Positions 23,611 to 34,165 of a stretch of 64,000 nt of DNA are shown one piece after another. Position numbers and translations under genes: made by a program. The notes beneath the pieces are model-generated. The model was not told the origin of the DNA. It ran no database searches and saw nothing but the letters and a program-made list of their open reading frames with translations. Position 1 is the stretch's first letter. Each line of letters begins with the position of its first letter. This DNA is from Zizania palustris (lineage: Eukaryota > Streptophyta > Magnoliopsida > Poales > Poaceae), in assembly GCA_019279435.1 (NCBI GenBank), contig JAAALK010000080.1, positions 30,844,778 through 30,908,777 on the forward strand. Reading direction: 5' to 3'.

Positions 23611-24225
23611 GCCCTTGTTTGTTTGAGCTTCTTTCCAAGCTTTCTAGAAAGCTGGTTTTTGACTTTTGCAACTTAAAAAGGTGACTTTTGGAAAGCTAAC
23701 ATCATTTGGCAACTTAGTGTTTGGAATTGTGGGATAGAGTGATTGTTCTATGGAGTCCACAGAATATCACCGCGATGGAGGGGCATGGCTGAGCCGGGCG
23801 AGGTAGGGAGGATGGGTGGTGACGACGCCAAAAGGGGCGGTGGGGCCAGACGTCGGCGACGCCGAGCAGGGCGGCAGGGCGACGCTGGACGGGGCAACGG
23901 AGAAGGGCAGGGTGATGCCAGATGGGGCGACAATGCTGGCTGAGGCGACGCTAGACAGGGTGATGTCGGGGGACGACGGGAAAGGGCGAGGTGACACCAG
24001 ACGACCGAAGGAGAGGGAGACAACACAGATGGAAATAAAAAACTGCAAAAAGCTCATATTTTAGTGCTTCTGTGCTTTCTATGTAATCATAACTTCTGTG
24101 GCTTTGGCTTTGGCTTTGGCTTTCGGAAAGCTCAGCTTAAAACTGATTGTTTATTTGTGCTTTTGACTTTTCGGAGTGAAAAGCTACTTGAAAGCCCAAA
24201 AATAAAGCCAAACCCAATCACCAAC
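23611..24225. mobile_element. inverted-repeat transposon with GC-rich core (hAT-like or related)
   Basis: The left end GCCCTTGTTTGTTTGAGCTT is inverted, imperfectly, at the right end (GGGTTTGGCTTTATTTTTGG on the other strand). Inner blocks (TTTTTGACTTTTGC / GCTTTTGACTTTTCGG) also pair. The first and last ~140 bp are AT-rich; the centre (about 23755-24030) is abruptly GC-rich. Open frames there on both strands give Arg/Gly- or Pro/Ser-rich peptides without domains. A captured genic segment is one explanation. Exact ends and target duplication were not resolved. Confidence 0.55.
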
Positions 24226-24428
24226 GCAAAAAGAAACCTTTCGCTATTTCTTACCATAATATTTTTAGAGCTAAAGCTAGAGTACTAGTTAAATATAATT
24301 TTTGTTAGGTTTTGATCCTGTTGCAGAGTGTATCTAAAATTCCAGATATCTCTCTGAAATAAAAAGATAAAAGAAAGAAGAAACACAAAAATAATCTGTT
24401 CCTCTCAAATTCTCACGCATATTAGTCG

Positions 24429-24431
24429 ATG

Positions 24432-24474
<43 letters not shown>

Positions 24475-24680
24475 ACGCCGCCGCCGACGACGACGACAGG
24501 AGCGTCGGGGGTTCGATTAAGATTTTTGGTTCATCTGGAGGCCTCGGTGTCTCCGCCCCCGATCCTGCGCATACTTCTCCCCATGGTCTGCGGCGTGAGT
24601 TGGCACAGTGGAGTGCGCGGAGCCAGAGGAACCTGGCGAGGAGGCGAGAGCATCGCCGGCACTGCGGCACCGCGTGGTGA
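24429..24680 (+). CDS. small poly-alanine protein, unknown function
   Basis: An 83-codon frame starts at an ATG after a CT/A-rich leader typical of plant 5' UTRs. The protein opens with about 14 alanines from a GCC microsatellite, then an acidic DDDD patch and an Arg-rich end (QRNLARRREHRRHCGTAW). GC content is far above its surroundings, as in grass first exons. A CAG/GTTCAC word near 24705 could be a donor, so this may be exon 1 of a longer gene. No domain was recognised. It lies tail-to-tail with the LRR kinase at 25053. Confidence 0.4.
24430..24475 (+). repeat. GCC trinucleotide microsatellite
   Basis: There are about 14 consecutive GCC units followed by GAC/GCC variants, coding for alanine in the plus frame. 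It is likely polymorphic in length. Confidence 0.95.
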
Positions 24681-25052
24681 TTTAGGACAGCGGTTGATGA
24701 TGCAGGTTCACAGTACGCCACCTCTCTTCTTTCGTTTTTCTTGCTGCTCCACACGTTAGGTTTTCTCTCTAGAGTATATTTTGGCTCAACTCAATTTGCA
24801 GCGTGTTGTTTGGGATCTTGTCTGACCAACAGACAAAATAAAACTTGCATTTTGTGTTTGATACCTTCTGCATCAATTAGACCATATGATCAAGGCCAAT
24901 GGAAAATTTCCGATGGTAAACTTTATTTGTTTAGATGACAAGTGGGACCATTTAAGTGTATGACAGTGGGTCAAAATGGCAAATAATCGAAGTCCATTTT
25001 TAAGAGTGGCAAATCCTCAAATTTCCCCAGAAACAATAGCTGTTATTCATTC
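24681..25052. other. intergenic region, no gene recognised
   Basis: It separates the poly-alanine frame from the 3' end of the LRR kinase. It may hold an intron and second exon of the former and the 3' UTR of the latter, but no supporting motif decides this. Confidence 0.4.
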
Positions 25053-28000
25053 TCAGCCACGTAGCGCTGAAAATGCTTCTTCAATTCTGATGACTTCAGC
25101 GTAAACATCTTGCATTGTTGGTCGATCTTTTGGTGTCTCTAGGGAGCATGAGAGACCAAGCTGAGTAAGTTGCAGGATGCAGCCCAACATTCCAATCGTT
25201 GGATGATTTTCGGGGTCCAAATTGTTCTCCACATCTTCAACATTTTGGATTATGTTAGGGTCTACAACCTCACTAATCTTTTGAGAGAAAAAAGCACTGT
25301 CCACAAATTTATGAAGGTTCAAACCATCACTAAACATTTCGTCTATTGGTCGCTTTCCTGTGACCATTTCCAGGATAATTATTCCATAGCTATAGACATC
25401 ACCTTCTGTTGAGACTTTGCTCCCAAAGCCAAACTCTGCAACATTGCATATTGTTCTAACAGTTAAGCGTCTAGTCATATTGAAAATTAAGCCAATATAT
25501 TTTTTGAAAATGTAAAATTCAAATTCCAAGATGAGAGTCTAGAAAGGTCATATTGGTTGCTTGTACTAGCTATCCAGCCAATTGGCGTGAGAAATGGTGC
25601 GATATAGTTTTGTATAGTAAAATGCTAATAGTTTAAGACTGGAAATGTAAATGCTCTTTTTCTTCTTCAGAGTCTTTCAATCCTGAGCAAGTTATGGTAG
25701 GCTAGAATTGAAATACAGTCTTGGGTTTCATCTCCATTTGAGTGGATAGACTTTTTGTTAGCATGGCAAGCCTATTACAATCTTTTAGGGGAAAAAATCC
25801 TCCCTCCTTTACTAGGGCTTGAGACCTGCTATGTTGAGACAACATAGGCAAAGTTTGGAAAGGTAAATGTTAAATTTGAAAATTCTATATTCTGAACAAA
25901 TGAAGTAACATAATTTAGGATTTCAGAGATTTGATTTCTATCAACTAGTGCACTTATTTTGACATCTGCTTCCCTATTTGAAGTTTGTGCTCTCTATATT
26001 TGAATTGAAAAATAGTGTTGCCTATATCCTTTCTACTTATTTGTTCCAACTAATAATACAATAAACAAAACATATTCCTTACTAATCAGGGCCCACCAAA
26101 CAAAGGGCAGCCTTTGCTTCCTTTTATGATAATGACTTCCATACTTCACTTTTTTAGCATATGTGAATCATTTGTCATCAACTTTTTTTTAAATCATAGA
26201 TAAAAAAGGATAATAATTCTCACCTGGAGCAATGTATCCAATTGATCCTCTTGGTCCCACTATGCTTGTAGAGCTATTAATTGATGAAGAATTGTGAATA
26301 TGTAGAAACTTAGCTATCCCGAAATCACCAAGACGTGCACCCATGGCATCATCCAAAAGGATGTTGTTGGGCTTCAAGTCACAATGGACGATAGGTGGAA
26401 TGCAATGGTTATGAAGATAATCCAATGCAGAAGCTATGTCCACAGCTATTTTATTCTATACCCCAAACTTAATGGTGTTTTCAAACCATATCTGTTCAGT
26501 TTTGGATATAGCCAGCTCTCCAAGCTACCATTAGCCATATAGTCAAAAACAAGAGCTTTGAAATCATGTCCTGTTGGATCACATGTTGAGCATGCAGTAA
26601 TCACCCGCACAAGATTACGATGACGAGTGTTCCTCAAGGCTTCACACTCAGTAAGGAAGCTCTTTGGTGCTCCAAGCTGATCAAGTTTGAAAATTTTGAT
26701 AGCAACTACCTGTTCCTTGGACTCAAACCTACCTTTGTACACGGATCCATATTTTCCAGAGCCAACTAAGTTGTCTAAGGCAAAACCATTAGTTGCTTTG
26801 ACTATATCAGCATATGTAAACTTTTTAAACTCCTTGCAGGAAGGGTTTGATGCTTGTTTGACTTTCTTCCTCTTCTTCATTAGAACGAGCGCTAAACATG
26901 AAGTCATGAGCAGACAAAGAGCAGTAAACCCTACTATCATCAAAATTTTAGTGGAGTGCTTTTGCTTTGATGCTTTTACATTGCAAGGGGATAAGTGTAG
27001 CAATGGACTGCCACATAACTTTTTGTTCCCTTGAATAAAAACCTCAGTTGCATTCTGAAATATCCCTCCTGTTGGTACTGGTCCCTCAAAATCGTTGAAG
27101 GACAAATTGAGATGCTTAATGGAGCCAAAAGATCCAGTGAACTCAGGTATCGCACCAGATAGATTGTTCTGAGAAAGATCTAACTCAACGATGCCTCTTA
27201 GATTCATGAAAGAATTAGGAATTACCCCATCAAGAAGGTTCCCCTCCATACGGAGAGACACCAAGTGAACACACTCACCAAGAGTGGAGGGAATTTGTCC
27301 AGACAATCGGTTATTGGAAATGTTTAGAAGATCAAGATTGATCAAGCTAGCAATCTCTAGTGGTATTTCTCCATGGAGTTGGTTGTGAGACAAGTCCAAC
27401 TTTTCAGAAAGAGAGGAAAGAATAACGAGCTCTTTTGGTATTCTACCATCAAAGTTGTTACAAGAGAGGTTCAAAGCTTCTAGATTCTTGCAACGCCCTA
27501 AGGAGACAGGAATTGGTCCACTCAAATTATTTTCTTGTAAATATAGCTCACTTAATTTACTTAGATTACCAATTGAAGATGGAATTTGTCCTGAAAGTTT
27601 GTTTTCAGATAATCTTAGGACAAACAAGTTTGGCAGATTTCCAAGTGAATCTGGGAGATTTCCAGTAAGCAGATTTTGTTCCATATGAAGAAGTGTAAGG
27701 TTTGTGAGGTGCTCGATCTCTTGTGGTATGGTACCAGATATTTCATTTCCTGTTAGCAACAACTCTTCTAAGCTCTTTGAAAGTCTTGCAATGGAACTTG
27801 GTAAAGTTCCTTTAAGGATGTTGATATCTAGGCATAATTGAACCAGCAGGCTACAAGTTGTCAATGAGGATAAGAAAGACCAGTCCCCGGCTTCTAGTCG
27901 ATTCTTCCCTAGATTCAGTACGGTCAGGTTATGCAGGTTCCCTAAGGGAGGAATAATACCATTGAATGCATTGTCACGAAGGTTAATCTCTTGGAGATTT

Positions 28001-29240
28001 GTTGCATTGGCTAGCGAAGTGGGAATTTGGCCTTGGAATTGATTTCCTTGCAAAATGAGTCTTTCAATTCTTGGAAGGGTATATCCAATGGTATATGGTA
28101 TTTCCCCAATGAGGTTATTCATGCCCATGCCAAGGTATGTGAGTGTGGATATGTTGTACAGAGAAGCTGGAACTGTCCCTGACAAGTTGTTATAAGTCAA
28201 GCCCAACTGTTGCAAGTTTGGTATTCTGCTTAAACCTGATGGAATGGTTCCTTGGAAGTTGTTGTGAAAAAGAAAGAGACATCGAAGGGAGGAAAAGTTT
28301 TCTATAGAGGAAGGTATGCCACCTGAGAGATTATTTTGGGACAGGATGAGAGATTCTAGTGGCGAGGACGTATTTGAGATTGGTGGGATAAACCCAACAA
28401 AGTTATTAACTCCAAGAGCCACGAGTTGAAGTGATGAACTATTAAAAAGAGCAGAAGGAATCTCCCCACCAAGCAGATTGTTTGTTAAATCAAGCCATCT
28501 GAGTGATGAACTGTTTGCCAGGACAGGTGGGATGCCTCCAGTGAGGCTGTTATTTGTGAGAACAACAAAATTAAGAAATGAATTGCTTCCAAGTGACGAT
28601 GGAATATTGCCAGTTAGGTGGTTACTTGAAAGAAACAAAACCGAAAGGTTGGGGAGTGTACCTAACCCTTCTGGGATGACTCCATATAATTTGTTGGTGT
28701 CCAAGTAGATCTTTTGCAGATTTGAGCATTTGCTCAGGCTTGACGGGATCTCACCATCAAGAGAGTTGTTTGAGAGATTAATGATCTGGAGGTTAGAGCA
28801 GGAGGACAGAGTATCCGGTATCATGCCAGTGAGGCCATTAGAGCTAAGGTTCAGGTACATGAGTTGATGCAAATTGCCAAGCTCAGGTGGAATGTTGCCA
28901 ATCAACTGATTAAATGGAAGATGAATAGCTGTTAGGAAAGTAAGATTACCAATGCATGGAGGTATTTGGCCATGGAGGTTGAATGACTCTAGATTCAGTT
29001 CAGTAACTCGTGATGTTTGGCTCTTGCTACAAGTGACACCAGGCCAGCGACAGTATTGCGAAGAATCATTTCTCCACGGCTCCATGGCTCTGGCATTGTC
29101 TGAGAGGTGGATCTTGAGGCAAAGCAGAGCCTGGAAATCAGTATGTGATGCATGATGGAGTGATGCAGTGGGGGGAACTATGGAAAATGCAGTGGAGAGG
29201 AAACATGAGAAGCATGCTAAGAAGATGGCGTCAAGAACAT
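25053..29240 (-). pseudogene. LRR receptor-like kinase (subfamily XII, non-RD), near-complete but disrupted
   Basis: This is a membrane receptor kinase of the Xa21/FLS2/EFR type, probable role pattern recognition. A signal-peptide-like stretch (AIFLACFSCFLSTAF) and WPGVTC precede about 20 LRRs. A TM helix (ILMIVGFTALCLLMTSCLAL), basic stop-transfer residues, the P-loop (VGSGKYGSVYKG), AIKIF lysine, HCDLKPNN (no Arg before Asp, non-RD), DFG, and GYIAP follow. One intron (25436-26223, 788 bp) sits after GYIAP, where the subfamily intron normally lies; exon 2 covers 25053-25435. The total is about 1130 residues, normal for the family. Lesions: a one-base loss in the A-run at 26449-26452 shifts the frame before the catalytic loop. 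No in-frame ATG precedes the signal peptide: the ATG at 29238-29240 is out of frame, and the first in-frame Met (29085) lies beyond the signal peptide. Probably a recent pseudogene, unless these are assembly errors. Confidence 0.88.
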
Positions 29241-30439
29241 GTGAGCTGGGAGAGCCTGAAGGCCCATCAGCTTACCTGCAGTGAGGATTGCAATATTGGC
29301 AGCTGGTGTTTCTTACTTCTTGGTTGCACACTGAAGCTGTGTTGTGGTTGTGTATTTGTAGTGCTAATGTACGTGAATTTATGGACAACCAGGAGAACAT
29401 AAGCAAGAGGAATATAAAAGGACATAAGGAAACCAGTCCTGCATATACGTCCGTAGACTTAGACTTAAGGTGTGTTTAAAATCCTGTAAAAAACAAATAC
29501 AAATCAACCAATATTAAAGGCTAGATTTTGACGGAAGCACGAGCAAAATAGGAAACAGTGGGTGATGTGTACTGTATTTAGGTCATTTTATTAAAAAAAA
29601 TTGCAGTTTGATATTTTCTATTATCACTCAATCTGTTCCACGAATAATATATGTTGACGTAATAAAGAACTACGCAACAGGTTTAGATGTAAAGAATTTT
29701 GATGGGTTCAAAGTTTCACACTTAACGTCGTTTGAATTGGATTCGAGGCCTTCATATAGAATAATAGCCTTTGAATATAAACAATATTGATTAGTATTTC
29801 TGTTGTTGTTCGATGTTTCTTATATGTAAGATTACAACAGGTAATACCTTCATATAGAATAATAGCCTTTGAATATAAACAATATTGATTAGTATTTCTG
29901 TTGTTGTTCGATGTTTCTTATATGTAAGATTACAACAGGTAATACGAAGTTACCCTCTATATTATACCGACTATTATAATGTATATAGTGATATTTATAG
30001 GGGTAATTTAATAACCACTTGTGTGAATAAACTTGAAGTTATATTACTTCAGAGTGTTCTTTGAGCCCACAGTTATAAATATCATATTTAAGCTGTTTTA
30101 ACAGCTTCCAAGTTTCTTCACTTTAAAGGGGGCTTCGCTTGAATAGGCCCCGTTTAACACTTGGCCCAAAGCTCCGTTCCACTGAAGAACGAAGTACACA
30201 CCAATATTTCGCATGAAACTTCGCATAAAACTTCGCATAAAACTGCATCTCTCTAGAATAAACAACTTAGAAAAATTATCTCCTTCATTACTGAAAAGTG
30301 AGTTGCTAAACTGTAGAAGGAATAAGATTAATAAAAAATAAAGTTGTTTTAAGATTTATGCTGATGAGATGGTAAAATCGAAAAGGGATGCCGTAAGATG
30401 TACGGGATGGTTGTCACATAATTTTTCCCCTTGCTTGAA
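29241..30439. other. intergenic, no gene recognised
   Basis: This is the upstream region of the LRR kinase on the minus strand. A GCAG/GTAAGC donor-like word near 29274 (minus strand) could end a 5' untranslated exon. Three near-copies of AAACTTCGCATA occur at about 30208-30242. No conserved frame. Confidence 0.4.
29749..29944 (+). repeat. two identical 98-bp tandem copies
   Basis: The block from CCTTCATATAGAATAATAGC to ACAACAGGTAATA is repeated once with no mismatch seen. It is either a very recent duplication or an assembly artefact. Confidence 0.95.
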
Positions 30440-30739
30440 CTTTGTTTCGGCCGGTGCTGTACGTTTCAATACGTGTTTATTTACGGTTTAAATATCGTGG
30501 TAGCTCGTCTCATCTTTTGTCCGTACATGCAAGACCCATATGCAGTGCGTGTTTCAATACATGTTTATTTACAGTTTGAATACCATGGCAGCTTGCCCCA
30601 TCTTTTTGCCGTAAGTGCAAGACCCGTGCAGTACGTTTCAATATGTGTTTATTTACGGTTCAAATACCGTGGTAGCTCGTCTCATCTTTCGACCGTACGT
30701 GCAAAACGCGTGCAGTACGTTTCAATACGGGTTTATTTA
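30440..30739 (+). repeat. ~84-bp tandem array, left part (about 3.7 units)
   Basis: Units share GTTTCAATACGTGTTTATTT, then ACGGTTCAAATACCGTGGTAG, GCTCGTCTCATCTTTCG and CCGTACGTGCAAGACCC. Unit starts (TTTCAAT) fall at about 30464, 30552, 30636 and 30720. Each unit holds a short hairpin (ACGGT...ACCGT) and an ACGTG core. The array stops mid-unit at GTTTATTTA, where the outer CACTA begins, and resumes at 56909. Confidence 0.85.
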
Positions 30740-30774
30740 GTCGTCAGCTTGGATTCGATTTTTTTAAGTTTACA

Positions 30775-30925
30775 GAAGTTACGTAACTTTCATCGGTCTG
30801 GATGAGCTAACAGAAGTTAACGTGACTTCCGTCGGCCTTTCCAATAGCCAATGGAAATTATGTAACTTCCGTTGAGTTTTCTTGATATCGATGGAAGTTA
30901 TTGGGCCGACGAAAGTTAAGGCATT
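30775..30925 (+). repeat. subterminal motif array, left end of outer CACTA
   Basis: There are about six copies in both orientations of a motif close to GAAGTTACGTAACTTCCGT / ACTTCCGTCGGC. These are likely transposase-binding repeats. Confidence 0.7.
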
Positions 30926-31786
30926 CAATCTACTAGGCATGAACGTGTCCTAGCTAGCAATCCTCATTTCCCATCTCCTCCCTGCCATCGCCTCCATGTG
31001 CTCGCAGCCTCCACCAGGGCACAACATCGTCCAGCCGCTATCGCCGCTTGGCCGATCGCCTTCCTTGCCCGATCGATCGTCGCCTCTGCCCAACCGGTTG
31101 TTGCCTTTGTGCCTCCCTGCCACCACCCCCACACCATCTTCCCGCCGATGGTTGCCTCCCTGCCACCACCTCCCTACTTCCATCATATCAACTTCCGCTT
31201 GGTGACATTGTTGTTTATTATTTTAATGTATTGAATGTTGTTTGAAAATGCTTATTTAAAGAATGTTGTTTATTTTTGTAAACTGTTTAATTCTGGTTTA
31301 ATGATCTCATATAGTTTTTGTTTGTTGTAAATTAAATTTATAGTAATAAACTAGGAAAATTTGGTACCTAGAGTCTAGAATTAAGTGCTTGCATACTATT
31401 GCTTATTTGATATCAGGTTGAAATCATCTCAATTTTTTGCAATTATGCTTTGAAATCACATTGTTCTAGTGCATAAAACGTCGGTAGTGTAACAAAACCT
31501 ATGTATCACTCATTTCAGACTAACATATCTCACACGTGCCATGCATACGAGATGCGTAGGTTCGAAATTGTCCTATTTTTGGACAACCTCGGAGTGGGCG
31601 ACAGAGCGTGATATTTGTGATGAGTAGTCCGAATGAGATTTCGGTGTCATAACCTTGTTGTTCCCCATTGCACCATTGTTAGGCATGCAATTGGAGAACA
31701 GCGGGGCGGGGTTATGCTGCTGAAATTTTATCCAGACTCTATAGGCTTACCATAAATTCATGCTTTAACATATATTTTTTTTATAG
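30926..31786 (+). other. leader region of outer CACTA transposase gene
   Basis: A GC-rich block (30950-31200) followed by AT-rich sequence ending in a pyrimidine tract and TATAG looks like a first untranslated exon plus intron preceding the transposase. Short Pro/Ser-rich frames in the GC block are not conserved-looking. Confidence 0.4.
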
Positions 31787-33258
31787 ACATAGGGTCGTGG
31801 TATATGGAAACATATGATACTTATGATCCATCTCGATTGAATGAAAGTTTTGACTCTAAAATGGTCGAGAACAGTTAGTGGATGAATGGTGGTTGGAATA
31901 AAAGTGGTGCTCACTCGAAGAAGTGTATGATCAAGACTCAATAATTTATTGACCATGCATTCTCTTTGTCAAATAATAGTAGCGTGAGGTGCCTATGCAG
32001 CAAGTGCAGAAATTCTCTTTGGCAAGACAAGAGAACATTGACACTAGACCTTTGCAAGTTCGGTTTCTCACGACAAGTCAATTCGTCAAACTGCATTAGT
32101 AGTGGAAGAGGATGATAGCACGAGTGATAATAGGCTGGATGAGATGGTTGATGCTATACCAACAGAGTTACAAACAAACCCCGAGGATCCTCCTACATCG
32201 GAGGTTCAAAAGTTTTTTGATATCTTAAAGCTTTAGGAGAGTCGTTGCATGAACACACCACAATAAGTGTCCTCGCTTTCGTGACTCATCTTATGACCAT
32301 TAAGTCAAAGTTTACATTCTCAAACAATTGTTACAAGGAGGTCGTGAACCTGATCAGCGATGTCTTTTCTATGAATCAAAAATGCTAAAAGACATGTACT
32401 ATTAAAAAAATCTTTTTGCTCTTGGTATGGAGTATGAGAAGATTGATGTGTACTAAGATAACTGCATACTCTTCTAGAAAATGAGATGAAGTGCTTAAAA
32501 TGTAGTAAACCGAGGTTCATAGAGGTCATAAACGAAGACAATGAAAAGGTGATGATGAAAGTTGCTCATAATCAACTTTGTTACATGCCTCTTACACCTA
32601 AGGTGAAATGATTGCTTCTCTAAAATAAAACTGCTAGACATATGAGATGGTATAAGGAAGGTGTACATGAGAACAACCAAGTGATGGTGCACTCGTCTGA
32701 TGGTGAGGCATGGAAGGCTCTAGATGATTTTGACGTAGACTTTGCTAGGGACGCGGGGAATGTTCGCACATCGTAGTACTCTTGTTGGCTTGTTTTTGCT
32801 ATTCCGTACAACCTTCCACCTTCACTTTGTATGAAATATGAATTTATGTTCTTATGTCTCATTATACCTAATAGAGAGCATCCTGAAACATGCCTCAACA
32901 TCATACTGAAGCCCTTAATTGAAGAGTTAAAACAATCGTGGAAATGAGTCAAAGCATATGACTATGACCAGAAGCAAAAATTTAACCTTCGAGTTGCGTA
33001 TATGTGGTCGGTGCACGATTTTATGGTATACAATATTTTTTCTGGTTGGAGTTGTCATGGAAAGCTGATATGTCTGATATGTGGTAAGGACACAGATTGT
33101 TTCCGTCTTAATTTTGGGGGCAAGTTCTATTACTTTGATTGTCATAGATATTTTTTTTTGCCAATGGATCACCCATTTAGTTTGTAGAGGAACACTTTTT
33201 TGCTAAGACGTTTAAGTAGCCTAAAGATTGCTGATATGCTGAATGAGTTGGCCCTTAA
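31787..33258 (+). pseudogene. TNP2-like CACTA transposase, N-terminal half (outer element)
   Basis: This is a relic of the DDE transposase that cuts CACTA elements. Order of recognisable pieces: transposase-associated zinc domain (VRCLCSKCRN, about 31990), SVLAFVTHLMTIKSKF (about 32268), LCMKYEFMFLCLIIP (about 32820), then the Transposase_21 core pieces AYMWSVHDFMVYNIFSGWSC, ICGKDTDCFRLNFGGKFYYF and LPMDHPFSL. The expected start codon is changed (ATA in place of ATG near 31789), and stops and frameshifts occur throughout. The sequence ends where the inner CACTA begins at 33259. Its last ~354 bp are repeated at 53309-53650. Confidence 0.8.
32905..33258 (+). repeat. direct duplication flanking inner CACTA, left copy
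   Basis: It matches 53309-53650 at roughly 90% identity by eye, with one 8-9 bp deletion in the right copy. Both copies share the same premature TGA (in GGAAATGAGTC) and the same TAG (in AGTTTGTAGAGG), so the gene was already dead when the duplication arose. Confidence 0.9.
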
Positions 33259-33329
33259 TACTACAAGAAAAAGCCACATCAAAGGAAAATCATTTTTGTC
33301 ATAGTAAATGTGAATATCGTCAGGGACAT

Positions 33330-33347
33330 ATATATATATATATATGA
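33330..33347 (+). repeat. TA dinucleotide microsatellite
   Basis: A run of about nine AT/TA units lies in the left subterminal zone of the inner CACTA. Confidence 0.9.
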
Positions 33348-33484
33348 CGAAATTATGATGAAATAATGGTCGTCATCTATGGCGTGTCACATTTGTTGCA
33401 CTGTGACGATTTATCTTATTTCTTCATAAATAAGGTTACAACCATGACGATTTGGATGTTGTCATTGAACTGGTTCAAACAACG

Positions 33485-33805
33485 TAGACACGTGGCGTCA
33501 AGTTGTCGTTGACATGATGTCACATGCGCGCAGATGTGGCACCACATGTCTATGACATGGACCTACGTGCCCGATGATGTGGCACCACTTGTCGATGACG
33601 TGGCTCCATGTTCGCGTTGATGTGGTGCCACATGTCAATGACGCGGTGTCACGTGCCAGATGACGTGGCGCCAAGTGTACAATGTGGCACGAAGTACTCG
33701 ATGATGTGGTGACATGTGGCCATTTACGTAGTGGCACGTGTGCGATGACGTGGTGCCACATGTCTGATGATGTGGTGACACGTGCGCGATGATGTTGCCA
33801 CTATT
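33485..33805 (+). repeat. ~24-bp GC-rich minisatellite with CACGTG-like cores
   Basis: There are about 13 degenerate units close to GATGACGTGGCACCACGTGTC, in the left subterminal region of the inner CACTA. Many contain GACGTGGC or CACGTG, which are G-box/ABRE-like words. The open frames across it (for example 33498-33761 minus) are repeat artefacts. Confidence 0.85.
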
Positions 33806-34165
33806 TGGTAATGACGTTTGTTTTTTGTCACATAAATTGATGAATTTGAATATGCTGTTGTCCCATTCCACCATTCCAAAATCTTTAGACATCAATTCCA
33901 TTTGAACATTACAGAATCTTCAGAGATCAATTCTAAATAGACTAATTGTTCATACATACTCCAAATTTAATGTTCATACAAGACAAACTTCTTGTTCATG
34001 CAACCATCATTTCCAAACACAAGTTCACACCATAAGAATCACAAGTTCACATCCATACCATTGATGACAGATCCAAAAAGTTAACATCACAGACCAAAAG
34101 TTCACATCAAAGACCACATATCACAAAAACATTAATTGGACAGCACATGAACAAACAAACTAAGT

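Noticed and set aside
30440..30739. Regularly spaced repeats resembling a CRISPR-like array
   Set aside because: Units are contiguous degenerate ~84-bp tandem copies in plant DNA with no spacers or cas genes.
30996..31245. Pro/Ser-rich frames in a GC-rich block
   Set aside because: Three overlapping frames on one strand and one on the other are all open because of composition; the block is likely the leader of the outer CACTA.
33498..33901. His/Thr-rich minus-strand frames
   Set aside because: They are translation of a ~24-bp minisatellite, not a protein family.
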